From the NCBI GenBank assembly GCA_010093685.1, contig MU006238.1:252129-316128 (forward strand): a DNA stretch of 64,000 bases, read 5' to 3'. The stretch comes from Ophiobolus disseminans. Its lineage: Eukaryota > Ascomycota > Dothideomycetes > Pleosporales > Phaeosphaeriaceae. Below, piece after piece: positions 1 to 9,496 of this stretch (positions are counted from its first letter, which is position 1; every line of letters starts with the position of its first letter). Position numbers and translations under genes: made by a program. Under the pieces are notes generated by a model. It worked only from the letters and a program-made list of their open reading frames with translations. It was not told the DNA's origin and did not search any database.

Positions 1-587
1 AGCATTTTATACCTATTAGAGATAACAAGTAGTAAGTACTTCTTCTTCTTTAAATCTCTTTACTAATATTTCTTAGTATATGTATCTGTCGTAGGCTTTT
101 AAGCTAAGTACTACCTATTTAGGGATCATACACTGATTTTGTACCCCCACCTTTAGCAACCGTTTCTTTGCTTCGTAGCAACAGTCGAGATAAACGTCCG
201 TGTCATATGTTCAATTTCCTCCAACGAAACACGACATGATTGCAGTCTTTGTTCGAACATTTGTAGCATAATCGACTCGTACGCTTACTCAGATTAGAGA
301 TTAGTGATGCGGATGGCTCCAATCAACTTAGTAACCAGTCCAGATGACAGCTGCAACGTCCTTAGTCTCGTACGCAGACTAAATCCCTGTTGCACGGGCG
401 GAGCTTATCCTTGACGGATTGTCATACTGTAGGGGAGTTTCAAAACTCTTTGTCGGGTGATGGAGGCTCAGCTGCTTTGGGGTCCAATGAGATCGCATCA
501 GACTTCGTATTCGCAGGCCGCAACCCCTCACAACCTCGTTTTCGAAGCATTTAACAACTCACTATCTCACGCATCGCATTCGAAGCC
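1..587. other. AT-rich left edge and upstream region, no gene
   Basis: The first 125 bases or so are clearly more AT-rich than the rest, with TA-rich words and no coding potential, as in the decayed edge of a RIP-mutated repeat. From about 125 to 587 the composition returns to normal. This part probably holds the promoter and 5' leader of the gene that starts at 588. No RNA gene or convincing ORF is seen. Confidence 0.45.
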
Positions 588-1682
588 ATGGATGGCAACT
601 CTACTCCGGTATCACCAACGCCGACTTGTGTCGCTTTATTCTCGAGATCTAGCACCGCCGCAAACGAGATCCGGGACGCATCCAAGGTACCCTTTGAGAA
701 GTGCAATGAGCTGTGCAACGACTTGCAGTACGTTCGAGAGGTTGAAAAGCCCACATACATTAGCGCAAAAGGCGTGAAACAGATACTACCGGATGCGCCT
801 CGGATCAGCCTGAGTCGTCCGTCGGAGATGGTGTCGTACTGCCTCGAGGACCTCGATACACCAGGACTAAATAAGCTAGGCGAGAAACTGTGGTGGGCTG
901 GCCCGACTCCCGACATTGTCTCCCTGTCGCAACATATGGTTCTTGATCGCAAGATCCAAGTGACGGAAGACCCGTCCGTGCACGTGCTTTGGGTTGAAAC
1001 GATTCTCTTCGTCAAACCTCTGCCGGCGTACCTGACATCGTTTGCGTTCTGGGAGTATCTGATGGATCGGGAAAACAGCGATATTGGTCTCGAAGAGCGA
1101 AATCTGCTGATTGCCACCTCTTTGGGTTTTCTGAAGACATACGCGAGGCTGATTCAACGCCGTTCCGACTTCAACTTGGCGCGACGACATGACCTGCTGG
1201 GAGCTTTTGACAACATCTCTTTCGAGGCTTTTATCGCATTTATCGCGTCGTTCGACAATATTCCGGACCGCGCGATCAGTTCTCGGTGGCGCTACGGGCT
1301 CATACAGCTCGATGCGCTGAACTTCCACTCTGTGATCCACCTGCGACGCTGGCACCTAAACAGATTCGAATCGCGGTATTCCACCTACTTCTCTCGATTT
1401 TTTCCGGTGATTCTGTTCATCTTCGCGCTTCTCAGTGTTATGTTGAGCGCGATGCAAGTTATTATCGGCGCGAAACAGATATGGGAAACGGACAACAAGG
1501 GCCTGAAGAGGACTCTCGGCATCTTTGTATGGAGTGGGACAGAAGCTATCGGATGGTGCCTGGCTTTTGGTGTATTATTTGTGCTCTGGTGGATCGCAAT
1601 CAGTACCAACGAAGCGTGGGGTAGAAGGAAGGCACAAAAGAAAGTGAGAAAGACGCTGAAGGATGAGGGCGTCGGTCCGTAG
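588..1682 (+). CDS. DUF6601-family membrane protein
   Basis: Single-exon ORF of 364 aa starting at an ATG at 588. The central region has the pattern I know from the fungal family DUF6601: a segment near residues 100-115 with H-x-x-L-D-R-K, then a 'FVKPLPAYL' block, a 'RRSDF' block and 'RYGxxxLDxLN' followed by an 'RRWHLNRFESRYSTYF' block. Two hydrophobic segments follow near residues 270-292 and 315-336, and the tail is Lys/Arg-rich. Members are fungus-specific and of unknown function; two C-terminal membrane helices are typical. The N-terminal ~60 residues are low in complexity and family-unspecific. The next gene is on the same strand after 626 bases. The ORF looks intact. Family assignment is from memory of the motif order. 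Confidence 0.8.
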   Translation: MDGNSTPVSPTPTCVALFSRSSTAANEIRDASKVPFEKCNELCNDLQYVREVEKPTYISAKGVKQILPDAPRISLSRPSEMVSYCLEDLDTPGLNKLGEKLWWAGPTPDIVSLSQHMVLDRKIQVTEDPSVHVLWVETILFVKPLPAYLTSFAFWEYLMDRENSDIGLEERNLLIATSLGFLKTYARLIQRRSDFNLARRHDLLGAFDNISFEAFIAFIASFDNIPDRAISSRWRYGLIQLDALNFHSVIHLRRWHLNRFESRYSTYFSRFFPVILFIFALLSVMLSAMQVIIGAKQIWETDNKGLKRTLGIFVWSGTEAIGWCLAFGVLFVLWWIAISTNEAWGRRKAQKKVRKTLKDEGVGP

Positions 1683-2308
1683 TTAGCATCTCGATGACTT
1701 TGATGAGGTATGTTTACGAGTGGTGCTGGTCGTTACCGCTTAAGATGATTCGTGGTGGAGTGTAACGGCCTCCTGGTGCACGGATTGGAGTGGGGCAGGC
1801 GCCGACAAGCGTTTCTCCCCTGTTCGCTTCCTCACCTCAACAACCAACTTTGCCCTCATCACCGATGTTACAAACATCTCAGCATGTACATAGCGCGTGC
1901 GATATAATGCTTAGAGCTTTTCCATGTCGCGCACAAAGTTACGTTGTATCATAAGGCGGGCCTTCAATTGTGCGCCCCAGCCGTGCAGCCGAGCTCCTGC
2001 AGCAGGATCATCACAGAGCAATATACCAAACCAAGCGATACGAGAGCCGAAATCGGTATACCCCTTAGCGATGCCGTGTTTGTACTCGCCATGTTACTTC
2101 ATCAACCGTGCGGTGCAGAGAAGCATGTAACCACATGCAGCAGTAGTGTACTAAGTCAATCTATCTACATTGATGAACCAACGCAAGGACTATAGCCATC
2201 GCATCCTTCGAGCATGCACCTGCATTGCACTTACCAAGAACTTAGGATATAAGAAGAACTCATCTTCAAAACAGAAAGCTCATCACAAAACCTAATTACA
2301 CTAGAAAA
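1683..2308. other. Intergenic, with TATA-like motif upstream of the next gene
   Basis: No gene is visible here; short ORFs on the plus strand lack family features. A TATAAG motif at 2248-2253 lies about 56 bases before the ATG at 2309 and is a plausible core promoter element for the secreted propeller protein. Confidence 0.4.
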
Positions 2309-3427
2309 ATGTTAGCCTTATTCGTCCTCATCGCTATCTCCCACATCTCATGTGCGCTACCTAGCAATGAAACGAAACGCACAGAATCTCTCATAATCCT
2401 CGACACAGGTGTGGGACACCGCTCTACGCCCGTCACACGGTGGCGCACCTCGATCAGAAGCCTCACCAACCGTGGAGCAAACTCCACTGTTCTCGCACAG
2501 TTCGGACCTGAATCGAACGCAACATTCCTGCAGGAGCCCATCAATGGATACTCCCTTGCGTACTCGCCGTCCACCTCCTCGCTCTTCTCAGCAACAGGAC
2601 AAGGCATCGTCCGGACCAGCTTAGATGGAACGGAATCGAAAGTGATTTTGACCGACCATGACGGCGGCATGGGCCAGATCATGAGCCTCTTCGTTGCCGA
2701 GAAAGACAAGAAGATCTACTTCGGCACGCTATACGAAGGACTGATCAAGAAAGCAAACTTCGACGGCACAGACATTGAAGTCGTGCGCAACGTGTCCCAA
2801 GGACTCAACTACGGCATCGCTCCATCGTACGCACCGGCATGCTTCTACCCGAACGGTATTGCTGTTGATGAGGAGAGAGGCTTCTTGTACTGGAGTGCAG
2901 CCAAAGGCGATAACGATGGCAGCATCCGGCGCGCACCGCTACAATTGAGCGACCAGGATCATACCCAGATCCTTGTCACGGGCATCAATATGCCAGGCCA
3001 GATCCGCATCGTTGGAGACTCGCTACTCTGGGCTGAACGAGGACGCTGGAATAATTTGCCTACGGCTATCAAATACCTCGATCGTAATTTAAACCGAATC
3101 CCAGCACCGCTTCCGTCGTCAACGGCGCCGGCACTGCTTGCTCTTCCAACAGGCACACTCGTTTCTTCCGCCCAGAACAAGCTCTTCTTTGAGAAAGATT
3201 ACACTGGGGAGCAGCAGATGTTGAGCATCCAGAGTTTCGTTATGTACCATGGTGACGTGGAGTCTACCTTGTGGTTTGTTGTGCAGAGTTCTGGACGAAC
3301 GGTGTTTGGAAAGCTGGTGGAAGTACATTGGAGGGGAAGTGGAGATAGCCGGGGACCTGCTTTTGAGGTGCTGAACAGCAATACAACGGATATTGGCGTG
3401 CCTGTTGGCCTGGAGTACGTGCGATAG
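2309..3427 (+). CDS. Secreted YWTD/NHL-like beta-propeller protein
   Basis: Intronless ORF of 372 aa from the ATG at 2309. The first ~17 residues form a hydrophobic signal peptide ending near 'SCALP', so export is likely. The body contains repeated blocks of about 40-45 residues with 'IYFGTLYEGLIKKANFDGTD' and 'NGIAVDEERGFLYWS' motifs. These match the YWTD repeats of LDL-receptor-type six-bladed propellers and related fungal '3-hydroxyacyl-dehydrogenase-like' secreted proteins. No catalytic residues can be named. Several Asn-X-Ser/Thr sites suggest glycosylation. It may bind a ligand or act as a lactonase-like enzyme, but this cannot be settled from sequence alone. The ORF appears complete. 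Confidence 0.72.
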   Translation: MLALFVLIAISHISCALPSNETKRTESLIILDTGVGHRSTPVTRWRTSIRSLTNRGANSTVLAQFGPESNATFLQEPINGYSLAYSPSTSSLFSATGQGIVRTSLDGTESKVILTDHDGGMGQIMSLFVAEKDKKIYFGTLYEGLIKKANFDGTDIEVVRNVSQGLNYGIAPSYAPACFYPNGIAVDEERGFLYWSAAKGDNDGSIRRAPLQLSDQDHTQILVTGINMPGQIRIVGDSLLWAERGRWNNLPTAIKYLDRNLNRIPAPLPSSTAPALLALPTGTLVSSAQNKLFFEKDYTGEQQMLSIQSFVMYHGDVESTLWFVVQSSGRTVFGKLVEVHWRGSGDSRGPAFEVLNSNTTDIGVPVGLEYVR

Positions 3428-4003
3428 GTAGAGATAGAGAGTGCGCCTCTTCTAGGCTATCTTGTATCTCTTACATAGTCAACAAGGTTCATGTTGATAA
3501 ACTCAGTAGAATTTTGAAATGCAACCGCCAGTCACGGGGAAGCGTTTATTGTGACTATTGATTGACTCTGGCGCGGTAGCCATTTATTCCGGTTTTTCCC
3601 ATGTGAGAGTTGATGCTCGAAGCGGAAGACCTTGAATGCGACCTTCGGGTCCAATAGCTGTGATTCTCCTCTGATGCATCCTCTGTCGATACGGCTTTCC
3701 CATAATTCTCACGCCACTTTCGAAGCCCGGCGTATTCCTGTTTTCTTAATGATCCTGAATACAGTTCATTCCATACAACCCAATCCTGGTCACGACCGAC
3801 TGGCGTTCGCGAGGAAGGTGACGCAGATTTAGACAACGGCTTCCGGCCTTCACCAGAGAGGCTTGCAACTGGGAGATCCTTTACAGGTGGAGATTCCTTC
3901 CAGTTCTTGCGCCTCGATGCACCACCCAATCCGCGGAAAGGTGTATCTGGGGTATAAGCATCCCATAAAACCATTTCCGGCCCACGTTGTTTACGACAAA
4001 ACT
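3428..4003. other. Intergenic stretch without a confident gene
   Basis: No start-to-stop gene can be supported. On the minus strand a long frame is open from about 4361 to 3555, but it has no ATG at its 5' end and runs through the tandem repeat at 4004-4171. It may be a remnant of an adjacent zinc-finger gene or chance. Confidence 0.35.
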
Positions 4004-4171
4004 TGCGTGTGTCGAGGGGAAGGAGACACACGCTGGTACTCACGCACTGGCGTGGGTCGCGGGGAACGAGACATACGCTGGTAATCACGCACTGGCGTGG
4101 ATCGTGGGAAAGGAGACACAGACTTGTAAGGACGAACTGGCATGGGCCGCGGAGAAGGAGACACAGGTTTA
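4004..4171. repeat. 45-bp minisatellite, about 3.7 copies
   Basis: Four units start at 4004, 4049, 4094 and 4139 with a period of exactly 45 bp. Each begins with GGCRTGG (the first unit varies) followed by an AAGGAGACACA-like core and, in the middle copies, CACGCACT at the unit end. The copies differ by several substitutions but no length change. Because 45 is a multiple of three, open frames are kept through the array; the minus-strand translation has 15-residue repeats with Cys. Confidence 0.85.
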
Positions 4172-4265
4172 TGTCGGATGTGAGAGACAAGGCAGAAAAG
4201 AGGGAGAAGGTTGTTGTATTGAGAGAGCTACGGAGAGCGATTATATACACAACCAGATGAGTAAG

Positions 4266-4317
4266 CATGTGACTAACAGAGTCACATGAGATGCAGTTCA
4301 CATGTACTGTGTGAACT
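4266..4317. repeat. Two back-to-back perfect hairpins
   Basis: CATGTGACT at 4266-4274 is the exact reverse complement of AGTCACATG at 4280-4288 (5-nt loop). AGTTCACA at 4295-4302 is the exact reverse complement of TGTGAACT at 4310-4317 (7-nt loop). The two stems are separated by only six bases. Function is unknown; they could be a terminator-like RNA structure or a mobile-element terminus. Confidence 0.6.
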
Positions 4318-4449
4318 AAGGTGCCATGCTGACAGTTCAGATAAAAGCTTCCAGGCTTCACCAGGGGAGCTTCTATTCGTAGAGAGTCCAGCGGTGTATA
4401 GACGAAAAACAGAGCCGCGTTCAGTGCGGTATTGGCGAAGAGCAGAGAG

Positions 4450-4833
4450 TTACTTCAGCATATATCGAGCGCGGATCTCATCGTCCCGGTGACGTATGGA
4501 GAGCGACGATTGTATGAAGCTCTGTTCTGCATTGTTGACGAAGGAGGGTGGGCGAGGACTATCTGACAGACCTGATAACACGGAATCGGTATCCGCATAT
4601 GACCAATCCTCATAGGCTGTGGTCAGAACACCAACTGCGATCTCTTCCATATGATGTCCCATGTGCTTGATGTGATCGAGTCTCGTCTCAAGTCCGCAAA
4701 AGAAGCACAGTCGGCAAGCCTCAGCCGAGTGGCATAGGACCGTATGCTGTAAGAGGTGTTTTCTGCGAGTATAGGTATGATTTCCAGACGTGCAATCCAG
4801 GAAGGGACACATGTATGGACGGAGATCATCCAT
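4450..4833 (-). CDS. Degenerate C2H2-like zinc-finger protein fragment
   Basis: Minus-strand ORF; the ATG at 4833 follows a plausible acceptor (TTTTCCTAG), giving 127 aa, so it may be a last exon. It contains 'MDDLRPYMCPFLDC', then an R-K-H-x-x-x-H segment and 'CFFCG...DHIKHMGHHMEEIAVGVL'. This order (DLRPY-C, C-x-x-C, H-x-x-x-H, H-x-E-E-I-A) is the C-terminal degenerate C2H2 module common in fungal proteins that also carry ankyrin, NACHT or fungal N-terminal domains. The module normally sits in a much longer protein, so this is a fragment or an exon whose upstream parts I could not join. Downstream lie twin hairpins and a minisatellite. Confidence 0.45.
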   Translation of the reverse strand: MDDLRPYMCPFLDCTSGNHTYTRRKHLLQHTVLCHSAEACRLCFFCGLETRLDHIKHMGHHMEEIAVGVLTTAYEDWSYADTDSVLSGLSDSPRPPSFVNNAEQSFIQSSLSIRHRDDEIRARYMLK

Positions 4834-4878
4834 AACGTGATTACTAGGAAAAGTAAGTATGGATAAGCACAGGTTCAA

Positions 4879-5180
4879 AGTTTATGTACCTCCAATATCG
4901 CTTGCAATGTAGACGTATGTGACAATGGCAAATGTAGCATTTAACTTTGTCAGCCCGTAGGGCCTTAGGGCGCTGGCCGAGGTGCCTCTTCATCTGATCT
5001 CAGCTTCCCCACACGCTAGTCCTATAGAGACCTAGTGTGAGGACTCACTTAGATAGATTTCTCTTCTCTCAGTAGCACAATCCTCACGATTCTCTACGAT
5101 CTCATGTTCTCTCACCCAGTAATTCCTATGTGCCACTGACAAACTTCCATGCCGGAAAGTTGGCGACAGCGTTCCACTAG
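4879..5180. other. Intergenic, short imperfect inverted repeat
   Basis: No gene is supported. CACGCTAG near 5012 and CTAGTGTG near 5032 form an imperfect inverted repeat (one mismatch) around a short centre; it may be a relic of a repeat. Confidence 0.3.
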
Positions 5181-5909
5181 CTATGGCGGCATAAGCCGGA
5201 GCGAACATATTCTTCGATTGCTGTCGTAGTCGCGCACATCTCTTTCGGAAGTTGGTGCAGCGTTTCTGTTTTTCATATAATCATCCCCACATGATGGTTC
5301 TGAGCTGAATCCAGAGTGACAACTCGTACTTTCACCATGCTTGTGATGTGGCTGATAGGCCAAACTTTCGCCGTTGATCTGCTGTAGTTGTTGCAATCTT
5401 CTCCAGTTCTGGTCTGCGAAGCGCCGTGCAATCTGTTCCCCAAGTACTGAATATCGATCTTGGATATTGCGATACAACATGGTCGCACCCCTTCCAAACC
5501 TGTCGGGATTACTCACCAGGGCTTGAGGGTTGCGCCTCGGTGTTTCGAGCTCGAGCGATATGACAATCTCAACGTTACGGAACACCTCGAGATCTCTCGC
5601 ATCCGTTCTTTGCCGCTCGGCTAGGGCAAGCTCTTCAGATTCGCGCCACTGGATCACGGAGGTCGGGTCCTCTGGCGGCTCAGTTTCAGCTAGCCATGCG
5701 AGGAGAGGCGGGGAAGATGACAGACTCGTGGCACTGACTGCTCGCACCCTTTCTCCAGTCGTTTGTGATGGGAAGATTGAGTCGGCAATGGAATCGTCGC
5801 AGCTTATTTGAATCTCTGACGGCTCAGTTTCAGCTGGCCATCTAATTCGAGGTGGGCCAGCCGATGGGTCAATAGCTTTTTCAGTCAGAAGTAATGTGAT
5901 GATGAACAA
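5181..5909 (-). CDS. Uncharacterised ORF downstream of a decayed gene
   Basis: A long open frame (about 240 codons) on the minus strand with no ATG at its start; the first codon counted is a non-ATG. The sequence is Pro/Glu/Arg-rich with internal near-repeats ('RWPAETEPSE', 'AWLAETEPPE') and a coiled-coil-like Glu/Arg/Gln stretch, and no family I recognise. It may be the 3' exon of the neighbouring gene at 5881-7297, since an acceptor-like TTAG lies at 5927, but the phases do not match. It may equally be a separate non-functional frame. Confidence 0.3.
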   Translation of the reverse strand: MFIITLLLTEKAIDPSAGPPRIRWPAETEPSEIQISCDDSIADSIFPSQTTGERVRAVSATSLSSSPPLLAWLAETEPPEDPTSVIQWRESEELALAERQRTDARDLEVFRNVEIVISLELETPRRNPQALVSNPDRFGRGATMLYRNIQDRYSVLGEQIARRFADQNWRRLQQLQQINGESLAYQPHHKHGESTSCHSGFSSEPSCGDDYMKNRNAAPTSERDVRDYDSNRRICSLRLMPP

Positions 5910-7297
5910 ATAGAAGCATGAGTGGCCTAAGATGACGAAGGTGCCATACGCTCAGTGTGCAAGCACATGTGAAGGACAAGAAAGTTGCTAGAACTTACCA
6001 AGTGGGCATGACATGTGCCGACTTGTGCAAGGATGTTTTACCCTGGCAGAATTGTCGAGGGCATGAAGATTGTGGGCAAGCAAGATTGGTGATGAGCATG
6101 AGCATGACCACATTCGCGCCCGGGGTTATAACCTGAGCCCAGTTGCTCTTGTCCAAAGAGAGGTTGGGACGCTTCGTATGTACGAGACGAAAGTCAACCC
6201 TGTCAACCCGTTCCGCGCCTAATCTACTTTTGAACTCGGCTCGCAAAAGACCTTCGAGAGGCTGTCAGTGTTAGCTAGTGGCGCCACGCCATCAATGCTA
6301 TTCTTACCTCCCAGTGTCGAAACCACTCCAATGGAAGACTTTTAATTTGGCCTAAAGCGTCTTCCATACGGATGTTACCTTCTAAGGCAAGTGTTGGAGT
6401 CGCGCTGATCTTGCGATGGATCTGCAACAACAACGCGTACATTTGCACGTTCGTTCCAACCACGTTCTGAAGTAGCGCTCGTAGCTTCGCAGGGAAGACG
6501 CGAAAGATCGCTAAGATTTGGTTCTCTAAGCTAAAGAGGGCATTCGTGGAGCTGGAGCTGGAGGCTACTCCGTTGGCCGGAGCAGACACTTCCTGTCTCG
6601 TGCTCTTTGTCTCGTCGTTGATCTGGCTGATTTGTTTCGTTAAGCGAGATGCAGAATCCGCAGCATCTTTTCGAAGCTGTGTGCTTGAGGTAGTTTTGGC
6701 ATTAGACAGGCTGTCTTTATCCTGGCGGATGTCGCTCATGCCTTCCTTCGCTTCTTGGAGTTGTTTGGAGAGATCCTTTTAATAGCTAGACATCCGACCC
6801 TCGGTCCTGGAAAGCGTCTCGGACGCATGCGTTGCTAGGATCAGGTTGATACTGATGACCTTCTCTGATATCATAGCTCTGATCGTCTTTACCTCATCGC
6901 TCATAGAAACAGCATACTGCACTTTCTTCCTTGATGAGCGCATCGTTTTGGTGGTCGTGAAAGGAGACATGGCGTCCTTGAACCTCTTCATCTTCAATAG
7001 AAAGTCTTGTAGCGGTAAAGTACAGGCGAGAGCCATCCCCCGAATAGCGTTCACGTGATCGATGTTGTTTTCCGCCGGCTCCAGAGCGGCGAGCCGTGTA
7101 AGAGCATCTTGGAGTCCCTCAATCTCCATAATGACCTGTTGGTACTCGCTAATGGCTCCACAGGCATCTCTGAGTGCAATCACGACCTTTCGTGCACAGC
7201 CCTGTGGTATTGTTAGTCGTCGTGCGCATCACAGGATGAGGGCCATACCGATGGCTGCGATGAAGTCGCCAACGCTGAACCCGAAAGCCGGCATCAT
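5881..7297 (-). pseudogene. Fungal N-terminal-domain gene, probably decayed
   Basis: Likely exons on the minus strand: 7297-7249, 7201-6308, 6261-5999 and from 5926. The first gives 'FGFSVGDFIAAIG' and the second 'RKVVIALRDACGAISEYQQV' then 'LQDALTRLAALEP'. This is the N-terminal domain shared by many large fungal signalling/NACHT-associated proteins. It is followed by a coiled coil, 'LPLEWFRHWE' and a ubiquitin-like segment ('VDFRLVHTKRPNLSL'). Two lesions are seen. A TAA at 6779-6781 interrupts the frame between 'MSSY' and 'KDLSKQL' (CAA to TAA fits a C-to-T change). The exon 1/exon 2 junction is out of phase by one base with the only good splice sites. Reading past intron 3 stops soon, near 5881. 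Confidence 0.55.
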
Positions 7298-7843
7298 CGT
7301 GAAGAATGAGACCGGGATAGAATCTTTCACGACAGAGACTTAGGACATAAGACGTCGTTGTTCCGACCTTGGAAGGTCATCAGGCTGAGGCTGAGGCTGA
7401 GGCTGAGCTGACGATAGGCGCGTCTGCGCACAGCCACAAAACGTGGCACAACACTAGCAGCGCCGTGACTGGACGAGTCGATGTAGAACTTCTGCAAGGC
7501 TCTTCATTCAGTTCTTCCAAGAACACTCTCACTCAGTTCTACACGCAACAGTTCCGTCTTAGATCAAGGTCCAAATGGCACCGCTACGAGACAAAAGAGG
7601 TGGTCAATGAAGAAGTGCTGGGGCGAGTGGGCGTTATGGTTCAAGGAGACCTCAAACCTACCGCTTCAAAGTACATCCAAAGTCCAGCGACTGAAATTAT
7701 ATCGACCCCACCTAGAGCACACGCGCGTCACCTTCTCATGGTCGTCTCGGTGTGCAGATTGAGTAGCTTCATCGATAGCGTCCTACATACGGAGCATGTA
7801 TTTCATCTAGGAGGCCATTTTGTACCGAGGCCTCAACACTTCG
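7298..7843. other. Intergenic with (CTGAGG)n microsatellite
   Basis: No gene is supported. A short (CTGAGG)n run with five near-perfect copies lies at about 7383-7410. The 3' end of the tannase gene follows. Confidence 0.4.
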
Positions 7844-9496
7844 CTACTCACACACAAAATCATCAAACCCATACGCCGTCGCATTCCCCCTCAACACAGC
7901 CTTCTTCGGATACGCACACAGCTTACTCGTGACATTTCTCGCACTCACAGCTTCCAGCTCGTCCGGTGCAACGCCCTGTTCAACCCACTTCACCAGCGCA
8001 TCGAACACGCCCGCGGGATACCCCCCGTTGCCGCCGTAGCAATGGCCTAGCCCGGGCGCCCCGAAGAAGCGGAAGAAGTCGTGCACGTCGGCCGAGATAT
8101 GTGTGACGGCGTCGTAGTAGAGGGGTGTGGAGGCGTAGGGGATGAGTTGGTCGGCCTGGGAGGTGGTTAGGGGTTTGGTAGTTTGGGTGATGGGATTGAA
8201 GTGGAGAATATGGATGGTAGGTAGTGGAAGGCTGAGAATTGATGATGCAAGGAACAGAGTACCCACCATCCCATGATACGTCAGCAACTTCCCTCCCGCT
8301 TTGCCAAAATCCCTCAAATCCGCACTACTCGTCCCAATAAGTCCATCATACTCCCTTACGCTAGTGCGGAAAGCAGCCTCATACGTCTCGCGCGACATGG
8401 ACGTAATATCGAAGCTAGGGTCTTTCTCAACAAAGTGCGTTAGCCAGACGGGAAAGAGAATTAAACCGCCGTCGCTGCACGTGCCATTGTCTGTGCACTT
8501 TGTCACGGCGAGGAAGTCAGTCATGTTGGCTTGGTAGCTATACGGCACCCAGAGGGAAGTGTTGTGCGTGCCGTTTGCGCCGTGCCAGAAGGCGTCTGCG
8601 ACAGTTGCTGCTGTTTTGGAAATTTCTTTCGGCGCGTTAGTCGCACTACAGTTTGTTACCGGTGAGCCGATTTGCGCGTACGCATCGAAGTAGCATGTCC
8701 CCGGCGTGGACAGGATGCCGTCGACCAGGCCGTCGAGGGCGTCACATGCTGTGATGGCGAGGTTGGTGAGGGTGGTCAGTTCGCATGGATGTGGAAACGA
8801 GTTCATTTCGTACATGACTTGCTTGGGGAAAATGTTTGCAATGGCGAGTTGCGGGATGTAGATGACGGGTGCGGCTGCTGCGATGCCGTCGAAGATATCG
8901 GGGTACTGCTGAGCGAACATGTAGCCCTGCCGTCCGCCCTGGGAGCAGCCGCTCCAGTAGGAGTAAGACGCGGGCTTGCCGTAGAAGCTGTTGATTACGC
9001 TTTTGGCGGCGAGCGCGCCGTCTTTGAGAGCGACCGAGGCGAAATTGCGCACTTTGAGCAGGTCGACGTTGCCTGGGCTGAGGAGCGCCCAGTTGACTGG
9101 ATCAAGGGATGGGACGCCTCCGTTTGTTGTCACTGTTGCGTAGCCTTCTGCAACTGCAGCAGCCATAGGTAGATCGGTTTGGGGAGCGTAGAACCCTGCG
9201 GTCCATCCTCCCCCCCCGATTGCCTGCAATCGTCCGTTCCATTGAGGCTGCGTGGGAAGCCAGATGTTGGTAAGTATGGTGTCATTCTGGCCAGGATGCG
9301 TATGTGTCAGGGTGACGTTGCAAAAGGATAGATTGCGCGTCTCGATAGTGCCATGATTTGGGTTTGGTGGACCGTTCGAGAGGTAGGTGTAGTTTGAGAC
9401 AGGCACCGCTGCGACCGAAAAGAATTTTGATCCAAATATAGTAGGCAGGGGAATGGCTTGACTGCTACAAGAGCTGATAAGTTGAGAGAGTGCCAT
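7844..9496 (-). CDS. Tannase/feruloyl esterase family protein
   Basis: The start ATG is at 9496 and the stop at 7844. A 111-nt intron (8266-8156, GTGGGT...CCCAG) splits 'LLTYHGM' from 'ADQLIPYAST'. It is a multiple of three, so it also reads through; splicing restores the family pattern and leaves 513 aa. The family (PF07519) hydrolyses ester bonds of tannins or feruloylated plant polysaccharides. The catalytic triad is visible: Ser in 'GCSQGGRQG', Asp in 'ADQLIP' and His in 'GHCYGG'. The Cys next to Ser and His make the CS-D-HC motif. 'YWSGCSQGGRQGYMFAQQYP' is typical. Members are normally secreted, but the N-terminus here has only a weak hydrophobic stretch, so an upstream exon or other start is possible. 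Confidence 0.88.
   Translation of the reverse strand: MALSQLISSCSSQAIPLPTIFGSKFFSVAAVPVSNYTYLSNGPPNPNHGTIETRNLSFCNVTLTHTHPGQNDTILTNIWLPTQPQWNGRLQAIGGGGWTAGFYAPQTDLPMAAAVAEGYATVTTNGGVPSLDPVNWALLSPGNVDLLKVRNFASVALKDGALAAKSVINSFYGKPASYSYWSGCSQGGRQGYMFAQQYPDIFDGIAAAAPVIYIPQLAIANIFPKQVMYEMNSFPHPCELTTLTNLAITACDALDGLVDGILSTPGTCYFDAYAQIGSPVTNCSATNAPKEISKTAATVADAFWHGANGTHNTSLWVPYSYQANMTDFLAVTKCTDNGTCSDGGLILFPVWLTHFVEKDPSFDITSMSRETYEAAFRTSVREYDGLIGTSSADLRDFGKAGGKLLTYHGMVGTLFLASSILSLPLPTIHILHFNPITQTTKPLTTSQADQLIPYASTPLYYDAVTHISADVHDFFRFFGAPGLGHCYGGNGGYPAGVFDALVKWVEQGVAPDELEAVSARNVTSKLCAYPKKAVLRGNATAYGFDDFVCE

Noticed and set aside
3555..4361. A 268-codon minus-strand frame
   Set aside because: No ATG at its 5' end and it depends on the 45-bp repeat for its length; no domain recognised.
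8156..8266. Reading the tannase gene without an intron
   Set aside because: The stretch is a multiple of three and open, but removing it with GTGGGT...CCCAG restores the 'YHGMADQLIP' family motif.
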